Positions 1 to 9,270 of a DNA stretch of 64,000 nucleotides are shown in pieces. Position 1 is the first letter of the stretch, and every line of letters begins with the position of its first letter. The translations under genes were made by a program, and so were the position numbers. Source of the DNA: Bacteroidota bacterium (lineage in GTDB: Bacteria; Bacteroidota; Ignavibacteria; Palsa-1295). The notes under the pieces were generated by a model. It was not told the DNA's origin. It was given only the letters and a program-made list of their open reading frames with translations, and did no database searches. Location of the stretch: contig JAUZNX010000001.1 in the NCBI GenBank assembly GCA_030706745.1, positions 62,001-126,000 of the forward strand. Direction: 5' to 3'.

Positions 1-162
1 AGTTTTTCGAGAGCGATCACACCGATCCTGGGTGGCTGGATCATCGGCGGGCTGCATCCGAATTACATTGGTTACATCGGTGCGCTGATGGCGGCTGTTG
101 CGGTATTTTTCTCGATGCGGGTGCATTACGATAGCCGTGATCTGGCGAAGGCTACTCCTTAA
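1..162 (+). CDS. MFS-type transporter, C-terminal fragment
   Basis: The first 162 bases form an open frame that enters from outside the window and ends at a TAA (160-162). The 53 visible residues contain a glycine-rich hydrophobic segment (GGWIIGGLHP), a second hydrophobic stretch (GALMAAVAVFF) and a short polar tail ending KATP. This pattern fits the last membrane helices and cytoplasmic tail of a major facilitator superfamily permease, but substrate and subfamily cannot be read from so short a piece. Its end overlaps the end of the convergent T9SS gene by 11 bases. Confidence 0.6.
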   Translation, partial: SFSRAITPILGGWIIGGLHPNYIGYIGALMAAVAVFFSMRVHYDSRDLAKATP

Positions 163-1345
163 CAAACTGCGAGCGGCAATGACCATCGCTGATGGAATAA
201 ACTCCTTGCGGAAGTTTGCTCACATCTATAGTGCCATCGCCGGACATAGCACGCATACAAGTCCGCCCAAGCAAGTCCGTGATGACAATGTCATTCGAGG
301 TGGATTCGATGTGCAATTGGCCGGTTGTGGGATTTGGATAGATTTGGAATTGACTGGAAACTGTCTGTGCCTCGGTAACTGCGCTCGTTGTGATCATCTC
401 CGATAGCGGCCTTCGACAAACTTGAGCTTCGTAAATTCCTGCAAAAAGGAATGTGTTATTCGCAGCAAGTGAATAGACGTCAATGTGTGAGCTTGGGGCA
501 CCAGCGGCAGGTAGGCCAGTACCAACCGCCACCCAACTTGCGCCATTGCTTGTACTGAGAAATACGCCGTTTTCAGTTCCAGCAAAAACATTTGTGCCGC
601 TTGCAGCAAGCGCATAGACAAAATAAGCGTCACTTAGGCCACTGCTGACCGAAGTCCATCTTGTGCCTTCGTTAGTCGAAACAAACACATCCCGACCGGT
701 ACTTGCATAGATGGTTGTGCCGCTTGCCGCGAGGGCGATGACAGTAGAGTCTGTTAAGCCATTATTCACTTTGGTCCAGCTTGCGCCGCTGTCAGTCGAA
801 AGAAGAACTCCTCTGCTGGACCCCGCGAAGACATTCGTGCCGCTCACAGCAAATGATTCTACATCATTATCGTTGTTAACCGCTGACCAGCTTGTCCCGT
901 AGTTCGTTGAGAGATAAATGGTTGGGGTAGCAGCAAAGAGATTTGTGCCGATCACAGCGAGGGCATAAACATAAGTGTTAGTCAAGCCCGTCGGTGTCCA
1001 GCTTGCGCCGCTGTCGGAAGAACGAAAAACACCTCCTCCACTATCGGCACGGCCACCAATCCCTGCAAAGAGATGCGTACCAATTGTAGCAATAGCAAGG
1101 ACAGATGTGCTTGGCAGACCTTTATTGACCCCATTCCACTCGGCCCAGCTTGTGCCGTTGTCGCTTGAGTGAAAAAATCCGCCATAAGCGGTTCCGGAAA
1201 ACAGGTTTGTCCCGTTCACGGAAAGGGCATCGGTAACCCCTGCATCGGACGGGACACTCAGCTCCGTCCATTGAGCGTTCGCGCGCTGTGAGGCAAAAGA
1301 GGTAAGTGTAATAATCGAAGCAATTATCAAGAGTTTCCGTTTCAT
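152..1345 (-). CDS. Secreted Asp-box beta-propeller protein with T9SS sorting domain
   Basis: The start is placed at the ATG at 1345 (MKRKLLII), because a signal peptide begins there (KRK, hydrophobic core, cleavage near RANAQW); an in-frame upstream start at 1399 would precede it with 18 unrelated residues. The mature protein has about six units of roughly 45 residues, each with an SSDNGTSW or STNEGTRW Asp-box and a TNLFAGT-like strand, as in BNR/sortilin-type propellers. The last ~70 residues are a type A T9SS sorting domain (IYPNPTTGQL, then a GVYSI strand). It is probably exported and attached to the cell surface or released; the ligand is unknown. It is a paralogue of the gene ending at 56244. 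Confidence 0.85.
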   Translation of the reverse strand: MKRKLLIIASIITLTSFASQRANAQWTELSVPSDAGVTDALSVNGTNLFSGTAYGGFFHSSDNGTSWAEWNGVNKGLPSTSVLAIATIGTHLFAGIGGRADSGGGVFRSSDSGASWTPTGLTNTYVYALAVIGTNLFAATPTIYLSTNYGTSWSAVNNDNDVESFAVSGTNVFAGSSRGVLLSTDSGASWTKVNNGLTDSTVIALAASGTTIYASTGRDVFVSTNEGTRWTSVSSGLSDAYFVYALAASGTNVFAGTENGVFLSTSNGASWVAVGTGLPAAGAPSSHIDVYSLAANNTFLFAGIYEAQVCRRPLSEMITTSAVTEAQTVSSQFQIYPNPTTGQLHIESTSNDIVITDLLGRTCMRAMSGDGTIDVSKLPQGVYSISDGHCRSQFVKE

Positions 1346-1470
1346 GGCAAACTGACTGTAGTTAATCAATATATAAACCTGTGGGGCGATAGGCTTCATT
1401 AATACACAACCACTATCGCCATAGTGCCCAACTTTGGCTACTCAATCAATACGGATGTACTCAAAGCCAG

Positions 1471-1941
1471 CTAATCATACTCGACTTGTGCGACGGCATA
1501 CGCGGCAACGCCTTCCTCCCGGCCGACAAAGCCGAGCCGTTCGCTGGTTGTCGCTTTGACGGAAACGCGTTTGACGTCGAGCGAGAGTGCCTGTGCGATC
1601 CGCTCGCGCATGGCTTCGATATGAGGACGAAGCCGGGGCGCTTCAAGCACAACGGTCGCATCGACATTGACAATGTGCGCTTCCTGATGTCGAAGAATAT
1701 GAAAGACGCGCGAGAGCATTGCAATGGAATCAGCACCACGCCATTCTTCTTTAGTATCGGGGAAATGTAAACCGATATCGCCGAGCGCGAGCGAGCCGAG
1801 TAGCGCATCCATGATCGCATGAACGAGCACATCGCCGTCAGAGTGCGCAATCGTGCCCAACCGAGATTCGAAAGTGACGCCGCCTAAGACGAGTGTCTCG
1901 CCTTCGGCTAACCGGTGAACGTCATATCCGAAGCCGATCAT
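1471..1941 (-). CDS. ispF: 2-C-methyl-D-erythritol 2,4-cyclodiphosphate synthase
   Basis: IspF catalyses the cyclisation step of the non-mevalonate isoprenoid pathway, converting CDP-methylerythritol 2-phosphate to the 2,4-cyclodiphosphate and CMP. The 156-residue protein has the family length and the metal-binding GYDVHRL motif at the N-terminus, then AHSDGDVLVHAIMDALLG, the GDIGLHFPDT segment and the C-terminal KATTSERLGF(V)GREEG motif. The start at 1941 (MIGFGYDVH) overlaps the topA stop by four bases (ATGA), so translation is probably coupled to topA. An upstream in-frame start would only add 22 residues lying inside topA. Confidence 0.96.
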   Translation of the reverse strand: MIGFGYDVHRLAEGETLVLGGVTFESRLGTIAHSDGDVLVHAIMDALLGSLALGDIGLHFPDTKEEWRGADSIAMLSRVFHILRHQEAHIVNVDATVVLEAPRLRPHIEAMRERIAQALSLDVKRVSVKATTSERLGFVGREEGVAAYAVAQVEYD

Positions 1942-4295
1942 CCTTCCTTCGTTTCGCTGGCAATCTCGTTTTGGGATTCGTCGAATTCCCGCTTGCAGTT
2001 TGGGCACTTAAGGAATTCCCCGCGATCTCGCGTCCATTTCGTCGCAAGCCAATTATTGTTGCAGACTGGGCATGGCTTGTTGACCGGCTTATCATTCGAG
2101 ATGAAGTCGCACTCGGGATATCGAGTGCATCCCCAGAACTTGCGCTTGGCCTTGCCGCCACGCCGCTCGGCGATATCGCCGACGAGGCACTTCGGGCACT
2201 TGATGCCGGTGGGCATTTGCCGCGTAAACTTGCACTTGGGATATCGGCTGCAACCAATGAATTTTCCGAATCGGCTCGAGCGAATCAGCAGTTCGCCAAT
2301 CCCTTCGCCATCGTTACGCTGGATGCACTCCGGGCATGCTTCGCCAGTTTTTTCTGGCGCCGGTTTGCCTTCGTTCTTGAGTGATGTCTTTTTCCCGCAA
2401 TTTTTGCAATCGAGATACATCCCGAACCAGCCCGACTTTACCTCGGTCTCCTTCGAGCCGCATGCCGGGCATGGTCGAACCGGCATCTCCTCCGACAACC
2501 GCTCATCTACCTGATCGAGCACATGCTTGAACGGAACGTAGAAGTCCGTCATGACCGACTCGTAGGTACGTTCGCGGTCGGCGATCGTATCGAGTTCAAG
2601 CTCCATCCGCGAAGTAAATTCGACGTTGAAGATCTCTGGGAAAGACTTGACCAAAATGCGATTCACATCGCGGCCAAGCTTTGTGGGAAATAATCGCCGT
2701 TCTTCCTGCTCGACATAATTTCGTTCCTGGATCGTCCCAACAATGGAGGCGTAGGTCGATGGGCGTCCAATTCCGAGGGATTCTAATTCTTTGACAAGTG
2801 TGCTCTCACTAAAACGCGGTGGTGCTTTTGTCTGGCTCTCAGCCAGGTCAATTTCTTCGATGTTGGCGGTCTGTCCTTGCTGAATACCATTGGGCAGCCG
2901 TTTGGAATCCTCGGCATCTCCAGACTTCGCAGGGGCGTCATCTACATCCTCCAACACCTGCATGTAGCCGTTGAAGGTAATGACCGACCCAGTCGCACGG
3001 AAACGATACTGGCTTCCTGCTTTCTCGATCGATTCGATCTCGACCTGCGTCTGGTCCATCAAGGCCGGAGCCATCTGGCTTGCGACAAAACGCCTCCAGA
3101 TCAATTCATAGAGTGCATAGAGGTTCTTATCCTGCGCCTCGAGAAACGGGCGGACACGCTTCGGATCGTAGAAGGTTGAAGTCGGACGGATCGCTTCATG
3201 CGCTTCCTGAGCGCCCTTCGCCTTCTTTACATTGCGCTCTGGTCCCTGATATTGCGCTCCGTAATTCTTCTCGATATAGGAGAGTGCTTCCGTGCGTGCC
3301 TCGTCCGCGATCCGCGTCGAGTCAGTTCGCATATAGGTGATAAGACCGGTCAAACCTTCTTCGCCGAGCTCGACACCTTCATACAGCTTCTGCGCAAGCC
3401 CCATGGTCTTGCGCGGATTGAATCGCAGTTTCGAGCTTGCTGCTGCTTGCAGCGAACTTGTAATAAATGGGGGTGGGGAGTTCTTCCGAACCTCCCGTTT
3501 CGTAAGCGATGCGATACGGTACGTTTTGGACCGCGCATCGGCAGCATAGCCGCGCGCAATCGTGCCGTCGCTAATGAAGCTCTTGGCCTCTCCCTCGGCA
3601 AGGTCCTGTGCGCTGCCTTCGGGGTTGCGAAAATCGATACCATCGACCGAAACAAGTTTTGCGTGAATTGGAAATTCTGTCGATTCGGTCGAGAAGTCGG
3701 CCCAGAGATTCCAATACGCGATGGGTTCGAAACGCTCGATCGCGTCCTCGCGCTCGCAGATCAAACGGAGCGCAACCGATTGCACTCGTCCTGCGGAGAG
3801 CGCTTCGGCGCCACGTCCAACGAATGCCTTCCAGAGAATTGGCGATACCTGATAGCCAATGATCCGGTCCATAACTCGACGGGCCTGTTGGGCCTCGAAG
3901 AGCGCGTGGTCAACTTCGCGCGGATGCTTCATCGCCTCGGCGATTCCGGTCTTGGTGATCTCCGTGAAGAGCACGCGCTTGATGTTGCTGTTCTTCGAAG
4001 CGACTTCGACTGCCAGATGATAGGCGATGGCCTCGCCCTCACGGTCCGGGTCCGTTGCGATGAAGACTTCTTTCGACTTGGCGGCGAGCGCCTTCAGCCG
4101 GTCGATGATTTCCTTTTTGCCCTTGACGGTTGTGTAATGGGGCAAGAAACTGCCATCGAGATCTACGCCGATCTTCGATTTTGGCAAATCCTTGACGTGA
4201 CCGACCGATGCCTCAACAACGTAGTTGCTGCCGAGGTACTTATTGATCGTCTTCGCTTTCGCGGGCGATTCTACTATGACGAGCGACTTAGCCAA
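1938..4295 (-). CDS. topA: DNA topoisomerase I
   Basis: Type IA topoisomerase that relaxes negatively supercoiled DNA. I start it at the TTG at 4295 (LAKSLVIVESPAKAK): it has an AGAAAG-like ribosome site upstream and fits the family N-terminus, whereas the ATG at 4382 adds 29 unrelated residues. The Toprim domain shows VESPAKAKT and the acidic DPDREGE metal site. The catalytic tyrosine lies in YMRTDSTR, about residue 321. The C-terminus has four Cys4 zinc ribbons (for example CPACGS, CPECIQ, CPKCLV, CPVCNN). At 785 residues the length is typical. It is followed by ispF with a 4-base overlap. Confidence 0.95.
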   Translation of the reverse strand: MAKSLVIVESPAKAKTINKYLGSNYVVEASVGHVKDLPKSKIGVDLDGSFLPHYTTVKGKKEIIDRLKALAAKSKEVFIATDPDREGEAIAYHLAVEVASKNSNIKRVLFTEITKTGIAEAMKHPREVDHALFEAQQARRVMDRIIGYQVSPILWKAFVGRGAEALSAGRVQSVALRLICEREDAIERFEPIAYWNLWADFSTESTEFPIHAKLVSVDGIDFRNPEGSAQDLAEGEAKSFISDGTIARGYAADARSKTYRIASLTKREVRKNSPPPFITSSLQAAASSKLRFNPRKTMGLAQKLYEGVELGEEGLTGLITYMRTDSTRIADEARTEALSYIEKNYGAQYQGPERNVKKAKGAQEAHEAIRPTSTFYDPKRVRPFLEAQDKNLYALYELIWRRFVASQMAPALMDQTQVEIESIEKAGSQYRFRATGSVITFNGYMQVLEDVDDAPAKSGDAEDSKRLPNGIQQGQTANIEEIDLAESQTKAPPRFSESTLVKELESLGIGRPSTYASIVGTIQERNYVEQEERRLFPTKLGRDVNRILVKSFPEIFNVEFTSRMELELDTIADRERTYESVMTDFYVPFKHVLDQVDERLSEEMPVRPCPACGSKETEVKSGWFGMYLDCKNCGKKTSLKNEGKPAPEKTGEACPECIQRNDGEGIGELLIRSSRFGKFIGCSRYPKCKFTRQMPTGIKCPKCLVGDIAERRGGKAKRKFWGCTRYPECDFISNDKPVNKPCPVCNNNWLATKWTRDRGEFLKCPNCKREFDESQNEIASETKEG

Positions 4296-4481
4296 TGATA
4301 TTTCTTTCTGATCGTGGTCGATCGGACGTGCCTTATGAGCGAACGGCGGCAAACATACGACTGAAAGCAGTAGGTTCGCCACGATTTTGGGTAGATGCCC
4401 TTTCCCGTCTCCAGAAACGCAGATAATTTTGACCTCGAGAGGCTCACAGCGTAGCTACTGCGGCGCGCCGAATTAGGGCCC

Positions 4482-4507
4482 GCGGTTTTATTTAAAATAG
4501 AAACCGC
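4482..4507. repeat. Hairpin with AT-rich loop
   Basis: GCGGTTT at 4482-4488 is the exact reverse complement of AAACCGC at 4501-4507, with a 12-base AT-rich loop between. It lies about 190 bases upstream of the topA start. It could be a transcription terminator or a regulatory hairpin; the sequence alone does not decide. Confidence 0.4.
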
Positions 4508-4774
4508 AGCGTGCCGAGAAAAGAAGACAGCGCTGCGGAGCTCTTGTTTTGTTTGCCCTAATAGAATCCGATAGCCGAAGCCACCGGATTCCTCCCTACC
4601 GACGAAATTTCCTGAGGAACAGTTTCCACATTTATGGGAAAATTTCGAAAAATTCTAAAAAGAACAGGTCCGCAACGGGCTGCCGAAAACGTATGGCCCA
4701 GGTAAAATACAAGATTTACCCGTACAGGCTCATGCGCATCCGGCAAACCATCACGGACCTAAGGAGGCTTCGGT

Positions 4775-4852
4775 ATGTGCTATTACCACAAGGTCATCTA
4801 CGACAGGCAGACGATCCTTGCACCAAAATCGACACGGCACATCGGCGAATAG
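4775..4852 (+). CDS. Possible 25-residue small protein with strong ribosome site
   Basis: An ATG at 4775 follows an AAGGAGG site (4761-4767) with a spacing of seven bases, among the better ribosome sites in the window. The frame encodes 25 residues beginning MCYYHKV and ending with TAG at 4850-4852. A Met-Cys start resembles the exposed Cys2 of SOS-response-associated HMCES/YedK proteins, so it could be a decayed N-terminus of one, or a short leader peptide. No other domain is visible, and it may be chance. Confidence 0.25.
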   Translation: MCYYHKVIYDRQTILAPKSTRHIGE

Positions 4853-4890
4853 TTTCAACGGCCGCCCAAGAGATTCAACACTTGGATTCC

Positions 4891-5688
4891 TTATGTCCGT
4901 ACCACCATCAAATTGCCCGATTCATAACGCTTCATCGAATACCGGAAGAAGATAGCCGCAACGCTTAGGCTGAGCGCCCCTGCAAGCAATAATGCGCCGA
5001 GGGCCGGCCACTCGAATCGCGCGATGAGCCGCTCCGGAATCGTCGCGGTGAAGAATGCCGGTATGACGAAGATCGTCACTGCGCGAATACCGCCGGTGAA
5101 AATATTCTGCGGATAAAACGAAAAGCCGAGCAACAACTCGAAGATATCGCGCGCCGCGTCCTCGATGTTCGGTGTGTAAAACGCAAGTGATTGTGTGATG
5201 ACGATGAAGCCATACATGACGCATGCTGCCCCCGCTGATGCCACAATCAAAGCGACGAACGAAACCAGTGTCACATGCCCGAACACCAGAAATATCGTTA
5301 TGCCAAAGATCATATCGCCGATGGCATCGATCCGCGTGCGACTTACGGACAGATGCCAGAGCACATCCGCCGGGAAGGCGAGATAATAGTCCAGTTCGCC
5401 CAGCCGCACGGTGACAGCGAGGTCCATGGCACCCTTGGCAAAGATGAAGACAAGGGAGAAGCTTAATGTCGTCGTCGCAATGAGCATCGCGGTATCCAGC
5501 CACGCCCAGCCGTTGACGGTCGGGAAGCTTTGGAAGAAGATATACCAGAGCACCGTGAATGCGGCGTCGTTGACGAACATGCCGATGACCTGCATCAGGA
5601 ATGACGTGCGAAACTCCATCGCAGAGAGAATACTTGTGCGAGTGAAGTAGATTGAAAGCTGGAGTCGCCTCAGTATATGTTGTATCAC
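4891..5688 (-). CDS. ABC-2 type exporter permease (DUF990-like), second subunit
   Basis: A 265-residue protein with about six hydrophobic segments, a charged N-terminus (MIQHILRRLQ) and a GELDYYLAFP loop typical of the DUF990/ABC-2 permease family. With the permease at 5691-6488 and the ATPase at 6493-7566 it probably forms an exporter in the cytoplasmic membrane. It starts two bases after the stop of the preceding permease gene. It is the last gene of the operon. Substrate unknown. Confidence 0.85.
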   Translation of the reverse strand: MIQHILRRLQLSIYFTRTSILSAMEFRTSFLMQVIGMFVNDAAFTVLWYIFFQSFPTVNGWAWLDTAMLIATTTLSFSLVFIFAKGAMDLAVTVRLGELDYYLAFPADVLWHLSVSRTRIDAIGDMIFGITIFLVFGHVTLVSFVALIVASAGAACVMYGFIVITQSLAFYTPNIEDAARDIFELLLGFSFYPQNIFTGGIRAVTIFVIPAFFTATIPERLIARFEWPALGALLLAGALSLSVAAIFFRYSMKRYESGNLMVVRT

Positions 5689-5690
5689 GG

Positions 5691-6488
5691 TCAGCCTCCG
5701 TTCATTTCAACCTTTCGAATTCCTCTACGAAATAGCGTCATCGCAATCCCGCTCGCAATCAGCATCCATAGCAATTGTGCAAGAAGGTAGTGCTCGAACA
5801 ATCCCAAATCAAATTGGACGAGCAAGCGCGACGCACTGTAGTACATTGCGGGAAACGGCATCCACTCCGCAACGCTGCGGAGCGGACCAGGAAAAAGCGC
5901 CAGAGGCAGGATCAGCCCGCCGAAGATGAGTTGTCCCTTGAAGTAGATCCATTGGAAGGCAGATGTATCCTCTGTCCACATCGCGAGTATCCCGATCGCG
6001 AAGGAAAAGAAGAAATCGAGAATGTAACTCATCGCCAAAAGCAAGCTCCCTGCCAGCGCCGATTCTATCGTGAGGTGCAGCGGACCCACGAATATCAGGC
6101 TTGCGATCATCGCGGCCCCGAGGTTCACCAGGAGATTTGGCAGAACGCGGCCGACATACGACCAGAAGTGAAACGCCTGATATGAATAGGGCCGATTAAT
6201 CGAATACGCTAACGTCCCCGACTTCACATCCGCCTCGACCAGCGCAGCCACAACGGGCCAGCCCGATTGCCGAAATGCTTGCGTGAAGACGAGCATCCAG
6301 ACCACACCCGCGACATCGATTCCATTGATCGTTGTTGCATGTGCTGTGCGGTACGTCACCGTGTACAGCGTTGTGAAGATCCAGATCCGAACAATCACGA
6401 CAAGCGCACGGCCCGCCAAATTGGACAAATGGTGAAACCTCTCGGTGACATTTATTTTCGCGACCGAGAGGTATTTTGCAGTACGCAT
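5691..6488 (-). CDS. ABC-2 type exporter permease (DUF990-like), first subunit
   Basis: A 265-residue integral membrane protein with about six hydrophobic segments and a KSGTLAYSINRPYSY loop. That loop matches the position of the GELDYYLAFP loop in its partner, as expected for paired DUF990 permeases that heterodimerise. It begins four bases after the stop of the ATPase gene and ends two bases before the second permease gene, so the three are almost certainly one transcript. Transport direction and type are inferred from the family; substrate is not readable. Confidence 0.85.
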   Translation of the reverse strand: MRTAKYLSVAKINVTERFHHLSNLAGRALVVIVRIWIFTTLYTVTYRTAHATTINGIDVAGVVWMLVFTQAFRQSGWPVVAALVEADVKSGTLAYSINRPYSYQAFHFWSYVGRVLPNLLVNLGAAMIASLIFVGPLHLTIESALAGSLLLAMSYILDFFFSFAIGILAMWTEDTSAFQWIYFKGQLIFGGLILPLALFPGPLRSVAEWMPFPAMYYSASRLLVQFDLGLFEHYLLAQLLWMLIASGIAMTLFRRGIRKVEMNGG

Positions 6489-6492
6489 ACGG

Positions 6493-7566
6493 TTACGAAA
6501 TTAGAGGTGGCGTCGCGACGTGATTCTCCATCCACCCGTGCGTGGGTGATGGATGATCCTGATACATCCGGCGAATGATTTCTTCCATCGGCGGCTCGAA
6601 GATATTGACGTCCTTAAGCGTAAAATTCTCGACGGTATATGCCAGAAGCCGTTCGATAGGTTCGGAGCTTACTCCGGCGCCAGCAGGAAGTTCGATCGTG
6701 ATCGAGTGTTTGCTGCGTTGGGTGACGGCGCCTTCGCGGAAATCGAACGCAGAGGCGTCCTCATCAAGGTGCAGCTCGATGGTCTTCGTCGAAATAAATT
6801 GTGCGCGAAAGCTTGCGGTCGGACCGTCGAACATAAGCCGCCCGTGATTGACCACCATCGTCCGCTCTGCGAGCGATTCGACATCTCCTGCATCGTGCGA
6901 TGTCAGGAAAATCGTCACACCCTCTTGTTCGTTGAGATCGCGAATGACCTCGCGGATGCCGAGTTTGGCCACGACATCGAGTCCAATGGTCGGTTCATCC
7001 AGGAATAGAATCGATGGACGGTGCAGCAACGAGGCTACGATTTCGCAACGCATCCGCTCGCCGAGCGAAAGCTTGCGCACCGGAGTCTCGAGCATCGCGC
7101 CAATATCGAAGGCGGCCACGAGATAATCCAGCCGCTCGCGATACGCCGCGCGCGGCAACTCGTAAATGCGCGAGAACAATTCGTACGTATCGATCGCCGG
7201 AAGATGATACCAAAGCTGCGACTTTTGGCCGAACACTGTGCCGATCGAGTGGGCCAGTTGCTTGCGCTCGCGAGAGGGGTCGAGCCCAGCGCAACGGATA
7301 CTTCCACTCGTCGGCAGCAGGATGCCAGTGAGCATTTTGATCGTGGTCGATTTTCCGGCACCGTTCGGACCTATGAAGGCGATTCGCTCCCCGGTCTGGC
7401 ACTCGAAGTTCATCCCGCCCATCATGGCAGATCCTACCGCTTCTATTTCACGGAATTCCGGGTGCACGAGCGACCGCAAGCTGCCCCGAAGGCCAGCTTG
7501 CTTCTGTTTCGCCCGGAAAATCTTCCGGAGCTCGCACACCTCAATTATAGGATTCTCCACTTTCAT
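6493..7566 (-). CDS. ABC transporter ATP-binding protein
   Basis: Cytoplasmic ATPase that would drive the two ABC-2 permeases encoded immediately downstream. The Walker A motif GPNGAGKST starts near residue 66, the Q-loop region is FGQKSQLWYH, the signature is LSLGERM, and Walker B is ILFLDEPTIGLD, followed by an H-loop histidine in LTSHD. The C-terminal ~100 residues form the extra domain found in NatA/DrrA-like exporters. At 357 residues it has the length of that subgroup. It is the first gene of a three-gene leftward operon. Drug or lipid export is possible but unproven. Confidence 0.9.
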   Translation of the reverse strand: MKVENPIIEVCELRKIFRAKQKQAGLRGSLRSLVHPEFREIEAVGSAMMGGMNFECQTGERIAFIGPNGAGKSTTIKMLTGILLPTSGSIRCAGLDPSRERKQLAHSIGTVFGQKSQLWYHLPAIDTYELFSRIYELPRAAYRERLDYLVAAFDIGAMLETPVRKLSLGERMRCEIVASLLHRPSILFLDEPTIGLDVVAKLGIREVIRDLNEQEGVTIFLTSHDAGDVESLAERTMVVNHGRLMFDGPTASFRAQFISTKTIELHLDEDASAFDFREGAVTQRSKHSITIELPAGAGVSSEPIERLLAYTVENFTLKDVNIFEPPMEEIIRRMYQDHPSPTHGWMENHVATPPLIS

Positions 7567-7799
7567 GTATATCAGAAAATAGAATAAGTCTTCCCGGAAG
7601 GTTTTGTTACAGGGAAGAATGAGTTATTTGTTATGCGGGCGGCTGAAAGGGGTTAAACCATATGCGATGCTTCGCGGTCTATACAACCTCGGATTAACCT
7701 CAAATCGAGGGAGGAGTGGTCAAAACACATACACCTGCTGGCTTGTGGTCAACCACGCGACAGCAAGGATTTGCCATTTCGCTCTCAGCTTTTCCCCGT

Positions 7800-9143
7800 A
7801 TGCAGCGGTATTCAGTTCTGGCACTCAGACTTCTTTTGATAGGTATTGTCGCATTTAGTGGTAACCAGGAAATCTGTGCGACTATTCAAAGTGGCTCGCC
7901 TAATCGAACATCGGTTCGGCACGGCGCTGTCGTTGCCTCGCCGGTCCGAAACCGAGGCGAGTTAAGCCGTCTGTGGCATGAAGCGGGGTTGGCCTCCACC
8001 CGAAATGATCCTACGGCGGCGCGAGACACCTATCGGCTTCTCCTGAAGGTCTGCTCGTTTCGTCAAACCTCGTCGGCTACGTGGTACGCCGCAATGGCCG
8101 AGTTTGGGATTGCGCGGACATCATCGCGGATTGCAGCGAGCACTCAATCGCCCAGTGATTCCGCCGAGACCCGTCTGGCTCTGCTGAAAGCTCTCAAGTG
8201 CGAGTTCTGGAATTTCGAGGTGCTCGAACGCGACTCGATCCTCTCTAATGTCGCTGGGCGCCAGTGGTTCGATTCGCTCGTCTCCGTTTATAAAGTCCTT
8301 CGGCAGATCTCAACGCAAACATGGACCCCACAGCCGCCGCTTCTCATCCTACCTGTCACGGACCCAATCGTTGCCGCTCGACTTCCCGCATCATTTCCGC
8401 ATCGGCCGATCACCACCGAGTCGGTCCTCACTATGGATTCCACGCAGCGCGCGGAACTTCGAATCGCACAAACGATCCCACTCGATGATTTGAACCGAGT
8501 CCCGGCATCCGAAATGATCGCGATCAAGCATCGGCCACTGGTCATTACGCTTCATGGTGGCTGTGCGTCGTACCGCGAATTTTCGCACCATTGGTTTCGC
8601 GTTGCCGATTCGCTCGGTCTCAGCATCCTCGTCCCACCCGGTACTGTGCGTCATGGCGAAGACATGAATAGTTGGGAGGGCAGCATCGAATCGATCGACG
8701 AAGATGTCTCCGCCGTGCTCGACCGGTTCGAACAGGAGTCCGGCGCTCAGCCCGAGACATACGTTGCTGGCTTCTCGCAAGGTGCGACCGCGGCAATCAA
8801 AATTGGTATCATGCATCCCGATCGGTATCGCGGCGTATTTTCTGTTGCCGGCTTGCTCGATGGACCTCTGCCCGACGAACTGCTTCGCACTTCTGCTGAT
8901 GCCGGACTGTGTATCTATGCGATGAGCGGCGAATTCGATAGTCCTAATTTTCGTGCATCGCTCGAAGCAGCGGGCCGGCAGTGCATGCATGCTTCGTTGC
9001 CATTCAAACTCGAAATTATCCCTGACGTGATCCATGAAGTGCCACGTCCATTCGCGATGTACTTCGGTAGTGCACTGAACTGGATCAAGGATCGCCAGGC
9101 CGCGCGGGTTGCACAGTCTTCCATGGTTAAGTCTCGGCAGTAG
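7800..9143 (+). CDS. Secreted alpha/beta-hydrolase (esterase-like)
   Basis: I start at the ATG at 7800 (MQRYSVLALRL), which opens a signal peptide; a GTG at 7716 in frame would add 28 residues before it. The N-terminal ~190 residues look like a helical domain. The C-terminal half is an alpha/beta-hydrolase: oxyanion-hole motif LHGGCAS, nucleophile elbow GFSQG, a likely acid in SGEFDS and a likely catalytic histidine in VIHEVP. The fold resembles phospholipase/carboxylesterase or feruloyl-esterase-like proteins. It stands alone between the ABC operon (divergent) and the M24 peptidase gene. Confidence 0.75.
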   Translation: MQRYSVLALRLLLIGIVAFSGNQEICATIQSGSPNRTSVRHGAVVASPVRNRGELSRLWHEAGLASTRNDPTAARDTYRLLLKVCSFRQTSSATWYAAMAEFGIARTSSRIAASTQSPSDSAETRLALLKALKCEFWNFEVLERDSILSNVAGRQWFDSLVSVYKVLRQISTQTWTPQPPLLILPVTDPIVAARLPASFPHRPITTESVLTMDSTQRAELRIAQTIPLDDLNRVPASEMIAIKHRPLVITLHGGCASYREFSHHWFRVADSLGLSILVPPGTVRHGEDMNSWEGSIESIDEDVSAVLDRFEQESGAQPETYVAGFSQGATAAIKIGIMHPDRYRGVFSVAGLLDGPLPDELLRTSADAGLCIYAMSGEFDSPNFRASLEAAGRQCMHASLPFKLEIIPDVIHEVPRPFAMYFGSALNWIKDRQAARVAQSSMVKSRQ

Positions 9144-9243
9144 TGGTTTTGTGCTGAAATGGCTGGCAGATGGCGCCAAGGATCGGTGAAGTTTTTTGGC
9201 CCATTCGGTGTTACGCACCCCGCCACACAGGCATATACGCACT

Positions 9244-9266
9244 TTAGCACTTAGCACTTAGCACTT
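9244..9266. repeat. Seven-base tandem repeat (TTAGCAC, three copies)
   Basis: TTAGCAC occurs three times in succession (9244-9264), followed by TT. It lies four bases upstream of the ATG of the M24 peptidase, so it makes up its presumed 5' leader. A comparable 7-base array is at 10502-10532. Confidence 0.8.
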
Positions 9267-9270
9267 CCCA

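Larger units (their letters stand above)
4296..4890. other. Intergenic region upstream of topA
   Basis: About 600 bases lie between the topA start and the end of the ABC permease gene. I see an AT-loop hairpin at 4482-4507, a small open frame with a strong ribosome site at 4775-4852, and no recognisable RNA gene. A longer frame at 4549-4968 looks non-coding, with basic, low-complexity residues, and it runs into the antisense strand of the permease gene. Confidence 0.5.

Noticed and set aside
3198-4298. Long rightward frame across topA
   Set aside because: Antisense to conserved topoisomerase motifs, with no ribosome site or domain.
4549-4968. 139-residue rightward frame upstream of topA
   Set aside because: Low-complexity basic product, and its end is antisense to the permease gene.
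8391-9257. Leftward 288-residue frame in the esterase gene
   Set aside because: It is antisense to the GxSxG hydrolase and has no family features.
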